A stretch of 48,249 nucleotides of DNA from Salibaculum sp031581025 (GTDB lineage Bacteria; Pseudomonadota; Alphaproteobacteria; Rhodobacterales; Rhodobacteraceae), in NCBI RefSeq assembly GCF_031581025.1, contig NZ_JAVLCA010000020.1; one strand, 5' to 3'. The number at the start of each line of letters is the position of its first letter. Position 1 is the first letter of the stretch. The position numbers and the translations under genes were made by a program. The notes beneath the pieces were generated by a model, which had not been told where the DNA came from, made no database searches, and saw only the letters and a program-made list of their open reading frames with translations. Below, piece after piece: positions 16,768 to 24,649 of this stretch.

Positions 16768-17654
16768 TCCCCTGACAGAAGCCGCAGCAGATCATCGAGC
16801 TGGCCAAGGTCGCGATAGCGTAGGGTCAGTTTGCCGGACTCTACGCCAGCCTCGTGATCGATGCTGACCCCCATTCCCAAGTGCGCGGCAAGCTCTTTCT
16901 CGATGGTCTTCGTATCCGCGTCCTTTTCGGCCAACTTGGGCCCCGGCGACGCGGCTTTCCTGGTCGTGCTGGCCAGTTTCTCAGCTTGCCGAACGGAAAG
17001 ATCGTTCTTGATGATCTCGCGCGCCAAATCGCCGGCATTGTCCTTGCCGACCAGCGTGCGCGCGTGGCCAGCGGACAACCTGCCGTCAGACATGAGCTGC
17101 TGAACGTCCTCGGGCAGGGTCAAGAGGCGTAGCAGGTTGGCGATATGGCTCCGACTTTTTCCAAGCGCGCTGGCAAGCTCTTCCTGGGTGTGATTGAAGC
17201 GATCCATCAGCTGACGATATCCGGTCGCCTCATCGACTGCGTTCAGATCCGCCCGCTGGATATTCTCGATGATGGCGAACTGAAGAACCTCGGTATCGGA
17301 CAAGTCCCGGACAAGCACGGGCAAATCGTGCAGCCCCGCCTTTTGCGCAGCTCGCCAGCGCCGTTCGCCGGCAACGATCTCGAACATGGCGTCATCTGTC
17401 GCGCGCACGATCAGGGGCTGAATAACGCCCTTTGAGCGGATCGAATCGGCCAGCTCTGTAAGGGCAGCATCGTTGAAACTCCGCCGGGGCTGGTCGGGAT
17501 TGGGCCGTATTTTCTCTATGGGGACAGTCCGATCGGGGCGCGTTTCGGTCGCCGATGAGCGATCACCTGCGGTAGCGTCCTGCGCGACGACATCCGACAT
17601 GAGCGAAGACAGCCCCCGCCCAAGGCCGCGCGTGCGGCTCGTGTTGTCGCTCAT
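16764..17654 (-). CDS. parB: Chromosome partitioning protein ParB
   Basis: ParB binds parS sites, loads CTP and spreads as a clamp on DNA; it also stimulates ParA. Visible parts are the CTP-binding motif GERRWRA (96-102), ENIQRADLN (130-138), the helix-turn-helix around ELASALGKSRSHIANLL, and a C-terminal dimerisation region ending in DDLLRLL. The protein is 296 residues, a normal length. Its ATG overlaps the stop of parA (ATGA). Two perfect parS sites lie 1.4 and 3.3 kb upstream, inside rsmG and mnmG. Its stop shares TTAA with the convergent hemW. Confidence 0.96.
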   Translation of the reverse strand: MSDNTSRTRGLGRGLSSLMSDVVAQDATAGDRSSATETRPDRTVPIEKIRPNPDQPRRSFNDAALTELADSIRSKGVIQPLIVRATDDAMFEIVAGERRWRAAQKAGLHDLPVLVRDLSDTEVLQFAIIENIQRADLNAVDEATGYRQLMDRFNHTQEELASALGKSRSHIANLLRLLTLPEDVQQLMSDGRLSAGHARTLVGKDNAGDLAREIIKNDLSVRQAEKLASTTRKAASPGPKLAEKDADTKTIEKELAAHLGMGVSIDHEAGVESGKLTLRYRDLGQLDDLLRLLSGD

Positions 17655-18463
17655 ACGGCTTTCCTTTCCAGTGTCGGGGTCTCTCGGCCCATGATCTCTG
17701 CGGCCAGCTTCAGATAAGCTCGGCTGCCGGTCGAATTGGGATCATAATCCATGACGGGCAACGCAAAGGACGGCGATTCGCTGAGGCGCACGTTGCGCGG
17801 GATCACTGTTTTAAAGACCAGGTCGTGCAGGTTGTCCCGCGCGTCACTCTCAACCTGCTGACAAAGATTGTTACGGCGGTCATACATGGTGAGGACCACG
17901 CCCTCGATCCGCAAGTCCGGGTTTGCGGCCTGCCGCACCTCGCGGACCGTCAGCATCAACTGCGATAGTCCCTCTAGCGCGAAAAACTCGCTTTGAAGCG
18001 GGACAATGACTGAATGTGCGGCCACCATTGCGTTGATTGTCAGGATGTTGAGGGAAGGTGGGCAATCGATCAGGATGTAATCGAGGTCCAGCTCGGTGAT
18101 AACGCGCTGCCGCAGCGCATGTCGCAGAACGAAACTGCGCGTTTCGTTCGACATCAGGTTGATATCCGCAGAGCTCAGATCCGTCGTGGCCGGAATAAGC
18201 AGCAGGTTCTCCACTGTTGTCGGGCGCGCGGCGTCAACGGGCGGGGCATCCGCAAACAAAAGATCATAGGTCGTCGTCGCGCGATCGTCCATGCCAAGGC
18301 CGGTGGATGCATTGCCCTGCGGGTCGAGATCGATCAACAGGACCTGCCGCCCGGACCGTGCGAGACCAGCACCCAGATTGATTGCGGTGGTCGTCTTGCC
18401 GACACCGCCTTTCTGGTTGGCGATCGCGATAACCTTCGGGTCGGTCCTACGGCTTAGATCCAC
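17651..18463 (-). CDS. parA: Chromosome partitioning ATPase ParA
   Basis: ParA is the deviant-Walker ATPase that moves ParB-parS complexes and so separates sister origins. The deviant Walker A motif KGGVGKTT is at residues 18-25; DLDPQGNAS and IDCPPSLN are the further nucleotide-binding motifs. The start codon is GTG at 18463, giving 270 residues. Its first codons overlap the last 17 bp of rsmG, and its stop overlaps the parB start, so expression is tied to the whole leftward operon. Confidence 0.96.
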   Translation of the reverse strand: MDLSRRTDPKVIAIANQKGGVGKTTTAINLGAGLARSGRQVLLIDLDPQGNASTGLGMDDRATTTYDLLFADAPPVDAARPTTVENLLLIPATTDLSSADINLMSNETRSFVLRHALRQRVITELDLDYILIDCPPSLNILTINAMVAAHSVIVPLQSEFFALEGLSQLMLTVREVRQAANPDLRIEGVVLTMYDRRNNLCQQVESDARDNLHDLVFKTVIPRNVRLSESPSFALPVMDYDPNSTGSRAYLKLAAEIMGRETPTLERKAV

Positions 18464-19070
18464 GGGTTCTGATCCTTGAAATTCGGAGAATGCGGGCGGT
18501 TGTCTTGGTTATACTCGGCAAGACGTCGCACTCAAAGTCCCAAGTCTCGCGAGCGGAGAGAATTTCCCCGTTGTGTGTTTCACCTTTCGGAAAAAGGGCC
18601 ACGCCCTTGTCCGTGAGAAAGGGGTACGTATAGGATAACAATCGGTCAAGCGGGGCAAGCGCCCGGGCTGAAACGGCATCTGCTGCGTCGACTTTGGCCC
18701 CCTCGATCCGCGCATTGATCACATGCGTGTTTAGCCCGAGTTCACGAACTGCGTTGCGCAGGAAGGTGCATTTGCGGATATCGCTTTCGATCAGGGTGAC
18801 GCGTTGATCGGCTGTGGCGAAAATGGCGATAACAAGACCGGGAAAACCGCCGCCGCTGCCTAGGTCGATCCAATGGGTCCAGTCACGCGGGGCATGACTG
18901 ACGAGTTGTGCTGAATCGCGAACATGCCGGTCCCAAATGGTGTCGGCGGTCGACGGGGAGATCAAGTTTATGCGTTTCGTCCATTTCCGCGTGAGTTCGG
19001 TGAGGCGCTCCAGCTTATCGATTGTTTCACGTGAAACATCGAGCCCTGGTATCGGCAGCGCCCCTTTCAA
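18447..19070 (-). CDS. rsmG: 16S rRNA (guanine527-N7)-methyltransferase RsmG
   Basis: RsmG (GidB) uses SAM to methylate G527 of 16S rRNA. The SAM-binding motif WIDLGSGGGFPGLV and the IWDRHVRDSA segment are characteristic. The start codon appears to be TTG at 19070, overlapping the TGA of mnmG (TTGA); I see no in-frame ATG near the family N-terminus. Codons for VSRET near residue 12-16 are encoded by a perfect parS site. At 207 residues the length is normal. Confidence 0.94.
   Translation of the reverse strand: MKGALPIPGLDVSRETIDKLERLTELTRKWTKRINLISPSTADTIWDRHVRDSAQLVSHAPRDWTHWIDLGSGGGFPGLVIAIFATADQRVTLIESDIRKCTFLRNAVRELGLNTHVINARIEGAKVDAADAVSARALAPLDRLLSYTYPFLTDKGVALFPKGETHNGEILSARETWDFECDVLPSITKTTARILRISRIRTRGSKP
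19023..19038. other. parS site 1 (inside rsmG)
   Basis: TGTTTCACGTGAAACA is a perfect match to the bacterial parS consensus and a full 16-bp palindrome. It is read in the rsmG frame as part of DVSRETI. ParB encoded 1.4 kb away should nucleate here. Confidence 0.92.
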
Positions 19071-20950
19071 CTTGCCAAATCTCGCGCTAGCGCCTTTCGG
19101 ATCACCGCGACCAGCAAACTCAAAGCGGCCGGCGTCATTCCCTCGATCCGGCTCGCCTGGCCAATCGTCTCCGGCTGTACCTGCGCCAGCTTTGCCGCCA
19201 ATTCCCCTGACAGGCCGGACAACGCTTGATAGTCTATGCCAATAGGCAGACGAAGGGCCTCGTCCTTGCGCATCAGATCAACGTCTTTCTTCTGTCGCTC
19301 GACATAATGGTGGTAAAGCGCGTCAATCTCGGCCTGGCGGATGGTTTCCGGGTCAGCATCGGACGGGCCACGCGGTGAGAGATGAGAAATCTGCGCAAAA
19401 CTCGTTCCGCTGATGGACAGTGCGTCAAAAAGGCTCCGCTTCGGTCCATCGGGATTGACCTTCACCCCACAGCCAGACAGGGCCCGCGAACTAACTATAG
19501 TGGCGTGCAACTGCGCCTTGAACCGCTCAAGTCGTTCCGCCTTGCCTTCAAACACGCGCCACCGTGTGTCCTTGACGCAGCCAATCTGCCGGCCCACCGG
19601 CGTCAGCCTCTGGTCCGCGTTATCGGCCCGCAAGGCGAGGCGAAACTCGGCACGAGATGTGAACATACGATAGGGTTCCGTAACCCCCCGGGTCACCAGG
19701 TCGTCAATCATCACTCCGATGTAGGACGTCGCTCTGTCGAAATTGACAGGCCCCTTGTCCAAAATCGCACTCGCGGCCGAAAGCCCTGCAACAAGACCCT
19801 GAGCCGCAGCCTCCTCGTAGCCGGTGGTCCCATTGATTTGACCAGCGAGGTAAAGGCCCGGCATGGCGTGCAATTCCAGTTGTCGCGTCAGGCACCGCGG
19901 ATCGACATAGTCGTATTCGATTGCGTATCCGGGCTGGACGATCTCAGCATTCTCCAAGCCGGCCATGGACCTGACGTAAGACTCTTGCACCTCGGCGGGC
20001 AGTGAGGTCGAGATCCCGTTGGGATAAACGGTATTGTCGTTCAATCCCTCAGGTTCAAGAAAGACTTGGTGAGAGTCCTTGTCCTCGAACCGGACGATCT
20101 TGTCCTCGATTGATGGGCAATACCGTGGGCCGACACCGTCAATGTGGCCCCCGAACATCGCGGACTTGTTCAAATTTGCCCGGATGATGTCATGTGTGTT
20201 GCGGTTTGTATGGGTGACCCCGCAAGCGATCTGTCGCGCGAAGGGTTTGTCGTGCAGAAAACTGAAGAGCGTCGGGTCAGAATCAGCCTGCTGACGATCT
20301 ATCTGACTCCAGTCTATCGTCCGACCGTCGAGACGCGGCGGCGTTCCTGTCTTCAAACGACCAAGCACGAGACCTAGATGATCCAGCCGTTCAGCCAACC
20401 GAACAGAGGGCCGGTCACCCATCCGACCTGCGGGTATACGTTTGTCCCCAATATGAATCATTCCCCTCAGGAACGTGCCCGTGGTCAGAACCACAGCCGC
20501 CGCGCAGATTTCGCTGCCATCGGCAAGCACGACCCCGGTTACGCACCCGCCTTCAAGTCGTAAATCAACGACCTCACCCTCGAATATATCGAGGTCCGCA
20601 CAGGCGCGTGTCTCGGCCAGCATGGAGTCGCGGTAGAGTTTCCGATCAGCTTGCGTCCGTGGGCCCTGCACAGCAGGCCCTTTCCGCCTGTTCAAAAGGC
20701 GAAATTGTATGCCCGCATGATCGGCCACACGACCCATGACACCGTCCATGGCATCGATTTCTCGGACAAGATGGCCTTTTCCGAGACCGCCGATTGCCGG
20801 GTTGCAGGACATAGCACCAATACCAGTCACCGTGAGCGTGATGAGCGCTGTTCGCGCGCCCATACGCGAGGCACCATGGGCCGCTTCCGAGCCTGCGTGA
20901 CCGCCACCGATCACAACGACGTCATAATCCGTTTGTTTCACGTGAAACAC
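19067..20950 (-). CDS. mnmG: tRNA uridine-5-carboxymethylaminomethyl modification enzyme MnmG
   Basis: MnmG (GidA) is the FAD enzyme that, with MnmE, modifies the wobble uridine U34 of several tRNAs. The FAD-binding motif GGGHAGSEAA, MSCNPAIGGLGKGHLV, and conserved TGYEEAAAQGL and SRAEFRL segments are present over 627 residues. The start codon is GTG at 20950 and the first codons FHVKQ are encoded by parS site 2. It starts 3 bp after mnmE, its functional partner, and its stop overlaps the start of rsmG. Confidence 0.96.
   Translation of the reverse strand: MFHVKQTDYDVVVIGGGHAGSEAAHGASRMGARTALITLTVTGIGAMSCNPAIGGLGKGHLVREIDAMDGVMGRVADHAGIQFRLLNRRKGPAVQGPRTQADRKLYRDSMLAETRACADLDIFEGEVVDLRLEGGCVTGVVLADGSEICAAAVVLTTGTFLRGMIHIGDKRIPAGRMGDRPSVRLAERLDHLGLVLGRLKTGTPPRLDGRTIDWSQIDRQQADSDPTLFSFLHDKPFARQIACGVTHTNRNTHDIIRANLNKSAMFGGHIDGVGPRYCPSIEDKIVRFEDKDSHQVFLEPEGLNDNTVYPNGISTSLPAEVQESYVRSMAGLENAEIVQPGYAIEYDYVDPRCLTRQLELHAMPGLYLAGQINGTTGYEEAAAQGLVAGLSAASAILDKGPVNFDRATSYIGVMIDDLVTRGVTEPYRMFTSRAEFRLALRADNADQRLTPVGRQIGCVKDTRWRVFEGKAERLERFKAQLHATIVSSRALSGCGVKVNPDGPKRSLFDALSISGTSFAQISHLSPRGPSDADPETIRQAEIDALYHHYVERQKKDVDLMRKDEALRLPIGIDYQALSGLSGELAAKLAQVQPETIGQASRIEGMTPAALSLLVAVIRKALARDLAS
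20934..20949. other. parS site 2 (start of mnmG)
   Basis: A second perfect TGTTTCACGTGAAACA. It spans the second and third base of the GTG start codon and the following codons of mnmG, in a different reading frame from site 1. The two sites are about 1.9 kb apart. Confidence 0.92.
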
Positions 20951-20953
20951 GCC

Positions 20954-22240
20954 TCACTTTCCAATGCAAAAGCTACGGAATATATCATCCAGCACGGCCT
21001 CGACATCCACCCGCCCGACAAGCGCATCCAAAGCCCGGATCGCCGCCCGCAGATCCTCGGCAAGAAGATCCACGTTCTCGATATCATCCGAAGCCAAGCG
21101 CTCCAAGACCTGACCGATCCGCACGCTACCGTCCCGCAGCGCCGTCGCATGACGTGCCCGGGTGGCTGCACCAGCCACGCGCACCCGATCTGCCAATACC
21201 GAGGCCACTGTCTCGACCAACGCGTCAACGCCCTCACCCGTGAGGCCTGAAACCGCCGGTCTTTCCGGCGCGCTCTGCTCATCTGCCTTGGACAGGATAA
21301 CGATATCGTCGGCTGCCTGCGGTTCGGCCACCTCCTCCGGCGACTCCAAAAGATAAATGCGCAAATCGGCAAGGCCGGCACGCTTTCGGCCCACATCGAT
21401 CCCCATTTGCTCAACGGCATCTTGCGACTCCCGCAACCCAGCAGTGTCGAGAATGGTCACAGGCAGCCCCTTGAGATCCATGCGCACCTCTATCACATCC
21501 CGCGTCGTTCCCGCGTGCTCCGACGTGATGGCCGCGTCACGCCCGGCAAGGCGGTTCAGCAAGGTGGATTTTCCCGTGTTCGGCGGACCCACGATCGCAA
21601 CCTCAAAGCCATCGCGCACCCGCTCGCGGACATCCGCCCCGTCCGCCTCCTGCCGAAGCTCGCCGTGAACGGATGACAAAAGCGATCGAACCTCGGGAAA
21701 GACGTTCTCGGGCACCTCCTCTTCGGCGAAATCGATCGTGGCCTCCAGAAGGGCTGCCGCTCGGATCAGCCGTGTCCGCCAACCTTCGACCAACGCGCCA
21801 AGAACCCCGTCAAACATCCGAACCGCCTGGCGCCGCTGTTCCTCGGTCTCTGCATCGATCAGGTCCGCCAGGCCTTCGACCTGGGCAAGATCCAGTTGAC
21901 CCGTTTCCAGCGCGCGCCGGGTGAATTCCCCCGGCTCGGCCTGGCGAAACCCAGCCTCCCCCAATAGCGCAAGAAGGCGCGCAACGATAACCCTCGACCC
22001 GTGCGTGTGGAATTCCACAACACGATCGCCGGTAAAACTGTGACCTTGCGCAAACGACAAGAGCAGGGCAATGTCGACCAGCGCCCCGTCGTCATCCCAC
22101 AACCGCGCAACCTTACGATCTATGGGTGCAAGGCGCACACCGAAAAGCCCGGCGGCCTCCAGCGCACGTGGCCCGGAGACCCGGATGATGGATACCCCGG
22201 CCTTGCCCGCAGCCGTCGCCTGGGCAAAAATCGTGTCCAT
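20954..22240 (-). CDS. mnmE: tRNA modification GTPase MnmE
   Basis: MnmE (TrmE/ThdF) is the GTPase partner of MnmG in wobble-uridine modification. The N-terminal tetrahydrofolate-binding domain includes HTHGSRVI and PGEFTRRALETGQLDLAQVE. The G domain has GPPNTGKSTLLN, the switch region AGTTRDVIE, DTAGLRE and LSKAD. The C-terminal FCIGK carries the conserved catalytic Cys. It is 428 residues, starts with ATG, follows rho by 19 bp and precedes mnmG by 3 bp. Confidence 0.96.
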   Translation of the reverse strand: MDTIFAQATAAGKAGVSIIRVSGPRALEAAGLFGVRLAPIDRKVARLWDDDGALVDIALLLSFAQGHSFTGDRVVEFHTHGSRVIVARLLALLGEAGFRQAEPGEFTRRALETGQLDLAQVEGLADLIDAETEEQRRQAVRMFDGVLGALVEGWRTRLIRAAALLEATIDFAEEEVPENVFPEVRSLLSSVHGELRQEADGADVRERVRDGFEVAIVGPPNTGKSTLLNRLAGRDAAITSEHAGTTRDVIEVRMDLKGLPVTILDTAGLRESQDAVEQMGIDVGRKRAGLADLRIYLLESPEEVAEPQAADDIVILSKADEQSAPERPAVSGLTGEGVDALVETVASVLADRVRVAGAATRARHATALRDGSVRIGQVLERLASDDIENVDLLAEDLRAAIRALDALVGRVDVEAVLDDIFRSFCIGK

Positions 22241-22259
22241 CCCGACGCTCCCGATCCTC

Positions 22260-23534
22260 TCAGGTGTTCATGGATTCGAAGAAGTCGGCATTCGTCTTGG
22301 TCTGCTTCAGCTTCGAGATCAGGAACTCGATCGCGTCGGTCGTTCCCATTGGATTGAGAATCCGGCGCAGAACAAAAGTCTTCTGCAGATCAGCCTTTTC
22401 GATCAGCAGGTCTTCTTTCCGGGTGCCCGATTTCAGAATGTCCATCGCCGGGAAAACCCGTTTATCCGCAATTTTTCGATCCAGCACGATCTCGCTGTTG
22501 CCGGTGCCCTTGAACTCTTCAAAGATCACCTCGTCCATACGGCTGCCGGTATCGATCAGCGCCGTCGAAATGATGGTCAGGGAACCGCCTTCTTCGATGT
22601 TACGTGCCGCACCAAAGAATCGCTTTGGTCGTTGCAAGGCATTGGCATCCACACCGCCCGTCAGCACCTTGCCGGAACTCGGAACGGTGGTGTTGTAGGC
22701 ACGGCCCAGGCGCGTGATCGAGTCGAGCAGGATAACGACGTCACGCTTATGCTCGACCAGCCGCTTCGCCTTTTCGATCACCATTTCGGAGACCGCAACG
22801 TGACGCGTGGCTGGCTCGTCGAAGGTCGATGAAATAACCTCGCCCTTCACAGAGCGCTGCATGTCGGTCACTTCCTCTGGGCGCTCGTCGATCAGAAGAA
22901 CGATCAGATAGCATTCCGGGTGATTGACTTCGATCGAATTGGCGATGTTCTGCAACAGAACCGTCTTGCCGGTCCGGGGCGGTGCCACGATCAACGATCT
23001 CTGGCCCTTGCCGATCGGCGCAACCAGATCGATGATCCGGGCCGAGCGGTCCTTGGCAGTCGGATCGTTCTCGATCTCCATCTTCAGCCGCTCGTCGGGG
23101 TAAAGCGGCGTCAGGTTATCGAAGGCGACCTTGTGCCTGGCTTGATCCGGATCTGAAAAGTTGATGGTTTCGACGGTTATCAGTCCGAAATAGCGCTCAT
23201 TATCATTGGGTTCCTTTATGACGCCGTCCACCGTGTCGCCCGTCCGCAAGGAAAATCTCTTGATCATTTCCGGGCTGACATAAATGTCATCCGGGCCCGG
23301 CAGGTAATTTGCCTCGGGCGATCGCAGGAAGCCGAACCCATCCTGTAGCACTTCCAGCACGCCATCGCCGCCGATGATCCACCCGTCGTCCGCTCGCTCG
23401 CGCAGGATCGAGAACATCATCTCGCCCTTGCGCATGGTCGAGGCATTCTCGATCTCAAGCTCTTCGGCCATCGACAGCAGGTCTTTCGGACTCTGGGCCT
23501 TTAGCTCGGACAGATTCAAACGTTGTTCGGACAA
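22260..23534 (-). CDS. rho: Transcription termination factor Rho
   Basis: Rho is the hexameric RNA helicase that ends transcripts. The N-terminal domain (LKAQSPKDLLSMAEELEIE), the cold-shock RNA-binding domain (FGFLRSPEANYLPGPDDIYVS), Walker A APPRTGKTVLLQ, the VLLIDERPEEVTD Q-loop region and VVILLDSITRLGRAYN are clear in 424 residues. The start codon is TTG at 23534, with AGGAG eight bases upstream; the nearby ATG at 23539 is out of frame. It is the first gene of the leftward operon and borders the putative origin. Confidence 0.96.
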   Translation of the reverse strand: MSEQRLNLSELKAQSPKDLLSMAEELEIENASTMRKGEMMFSILRERADDGWIIGGDGVLEVLQDGFGFLRSPEANYLPGPDDIYVSPEMIKRFSLRTGDTVDGVIKEPNDNERYFGLITVETINFSDPDQARHKVAFDNLTPLYPDERLKMEIENDPTAKDRSARIIDLVAPIGKGQRSLIVAPPRTGKTVLLQNIANSIEVNHPECYLIVLLIDERPEEVTDMQRSVKGEVISSTFDEPATRHVAVSEMVIEKAKRLVEHKRDVVILLDSITRLGRAYNTTVPSSGKVLTGGVDANALQRPKRFFGAARNIEEGGSLTIISTALIDTGSRMDEVIFEEFKGTGNSEIVLDRKIADKRVFPAMDILKSGTRKEDLLIEKADLQKTFVLRRILNPMGTTDAIEFLISKLKQTKTNADFFESMNT

Positions 23535-23755
23535 GGCATGGTCTCCTGCGGACGGGGGTCGTCGCGGTCATTTCAAAGGGGAACTTTTACTCCGGACAGA
23601 GCATGATCCGCTTAGGCCGATCCACCGTAACTGTCAAGCTTCCATGCAGGTTGGACCTCGATGGTCTGTCCTACCTTCACTACATAAAAGGACTTTAAGT
23701 ATGGTGGTTGTTGCGGTGCCGGGGAAAACTTTGCCAACGAGTCTTTTCCCGAAGA

Positions 23756-23764
23756 CTATCCACA
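23756..23764 (+). promoter_or_regulatory. DnaA-box-like nonamer CTATCCACA
   Basis: One mismatch (first base) to the TTATCCACA consensus. It lies about 45 bp before the AT-rich tract. Confidence 0.5.
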
Positions 23765-23806
23765 GATTATAATCGACGACGGAGTCAGCGCAGTTGTTCA
23801 GAAAAT

Positions 23807-23843
23807 ACAACAAGACATTGATTTTAATTAATAATTATTATAC
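23807..23843. other. AT-rich tract, possible DNA unwinding element
   Basis: The core (23821-23842) consists almost only of A and T, including the string TTTTAATTAATAATTATTAT, in an otherwise very GC-rich sequence. Such a segment beside DnaA boxes is typical for duplex unwinding. It could alternatively be a promoter region for maf or rho. Confidence 0.5.
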
Positions 23844-23917
23844 TCTACGTCAAGGCACCCCATTGCCTTTTTACGGATCGTCATTCTGCTGGCATCTTGT
23901 ACACAACACGGATTCGT

Positions 23918-23959
23918 CCTTGTCCCGCGTGGACAAATCGGCACAACTCGCGGACAAGG
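23918..23959. repeat. Inverted repeat with GGACAAGG motif in the origin gap
   Basis: CCTTGTCCCGCG (23918-23929) faces CGCGGACAAGG (23949-23959), with one extra C in the left arm. Nested in it, TTGTCC (23920-23925) and GGACAA (23931-23936) form a 6-bp palindrome with 5-bp spacing. GGACAAGG also occurs at 23529-23536 over the rho start. Confidence 0.5.
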
Positions 23960-24041
23960 TGCGGGCTGTCCACGATTGGCCTCAAACCAGGCCGTTAACC
24001 GTCGATTCCTCCTGCGGTTCTGCACCGAGAAACACACCGGG

Positions 24042-24050
24042 ATATCCACA
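24042..24050 (+). promoter_or_regulatory. DnaA-box-like nonamer ATATCCACA at maf start
   Basis: One mismatch to TTATCCACA, with its last base being the A of the maf ATG. DnaA bound here could affect maf transcription or translation; that is inference only. Confidence 0.4.
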
Positions 24051-24649
24051 TGACCGAAGATCTCATTCTGGCATCAGCGTCACAAATCCGGTCTCGTCTG
24101 CTTGGGGCAGCCGCGGTGCCGCACGAATCGATTCCCGCCCGTATCGATGAAGACTCCCTTCGGGCTTCGATGATCCAGGAGGATGCCAAGGCACGTGACA
24201 TCGCCGACGCTCTGGCTGAGATGAAGGCACGCAAGGTTTCGCAAAAATACCCCGAGGCGCTGGTTCTGGGATGCGATCAAGTGCTGGCTCATGACAACGC
24301 GCTCCTGTCGAAACCTGAAACCCCCCAAGAGGCCCGTACCCAGCTTGCCGCCCTGCGCGGCACCACGCATCAGCTTCTTTCGGCCGCGGTTCTCTATCAA
24401 GATGCGGAGCCGCTCTGGCGCCACATTGGCGTGGCACGCCTGACCATGCGGTCCTTCTCGGACGCTTATCTCGACGACTATATCACTCGCAACTGGGACA
24501 GCATCCGGTGGTCCGTTGGCGGCTACAAGATCGAGGAAGAGGGGATCAGGCTTTTCAGCAACATCGCCGGCGATCATTTCACGGTGCAGGGGCTGCCCCT
24601 GATCGAACTGTTGTCATATCTAACGCTTCGCGGAACATTGCCGACATGA
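24050..24649 (+). CDS. maf: Maf-family nucleoside triphosphate pyrophosphatase
   Basis: Maf proteins hydrolyse nucleoside triphosphates, often modified pyrimidines such as m5UTP or pseudo-UTP, to monophosphates. The N-terminus LILASASQIRSRLLGAAAV is the family start, though QIR replaces the more usual PRR. LGCDQV and SVGGYKIEEEGIRLF match the conserved catalytic and C-terminal regions. It is 199 residues. It is the first gene of the rightward run, and its TGA overlaps the ATG of aroE. Confidence 0.9.
   Translation: MTEDLILASASQIRSRLLGAAAVPHESIPARIDEDSLRASMIQEDAKARDIADALAEMKARKVSQKYPEALVLGCDQVLAHDNALLSKPETPQEARTQLAALRGTTHQLLSAAVLYQDAEPLWRHIGVARLTMRSFSDAYLDDYITRNWDSIRWSVGGYKIEEEGIRLFSNIAGDHFTVQGLPLIELLSYLTLRGTLPT

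Larger units (their letters stand above)
23535..24049. other. oriC: Candidate chromosomal replication origin (oriC)
   Basis: This 515-bp region is the only stretch over 300 bp without a gene, and no gene was recognised in it. It sits between rho (leftward) and maf (rightward), so adjacent operons point away from it. It contains DnaA-box-like nonamers with one mismatch to TTATCCACA at 23756-23764 (CTATCCACA) and 24042-24050 (ATATCCACA), and weaker ones at 23897-23905, 23928-23936 (minus) and 23966-23974. An AT-rich tract at 23807-23843 could unwind. Two parS sites lie 2.6 and 4.5 kb away. It must also hold the rho and maf promoters. Function is inferred, not shown. Confidence 0.55.

Noticed and set aside
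18576..18583. TGTTTCAC in rsmG as a third parS
   Set aside because: The right half (CTTTCGG) does not match the consensus.
23794..24150. 118-codon frame across the origin gap into maf
   Set aside because: Wrong frame relative to maf, AT-rich start and no domain; the gap looks regulatory.
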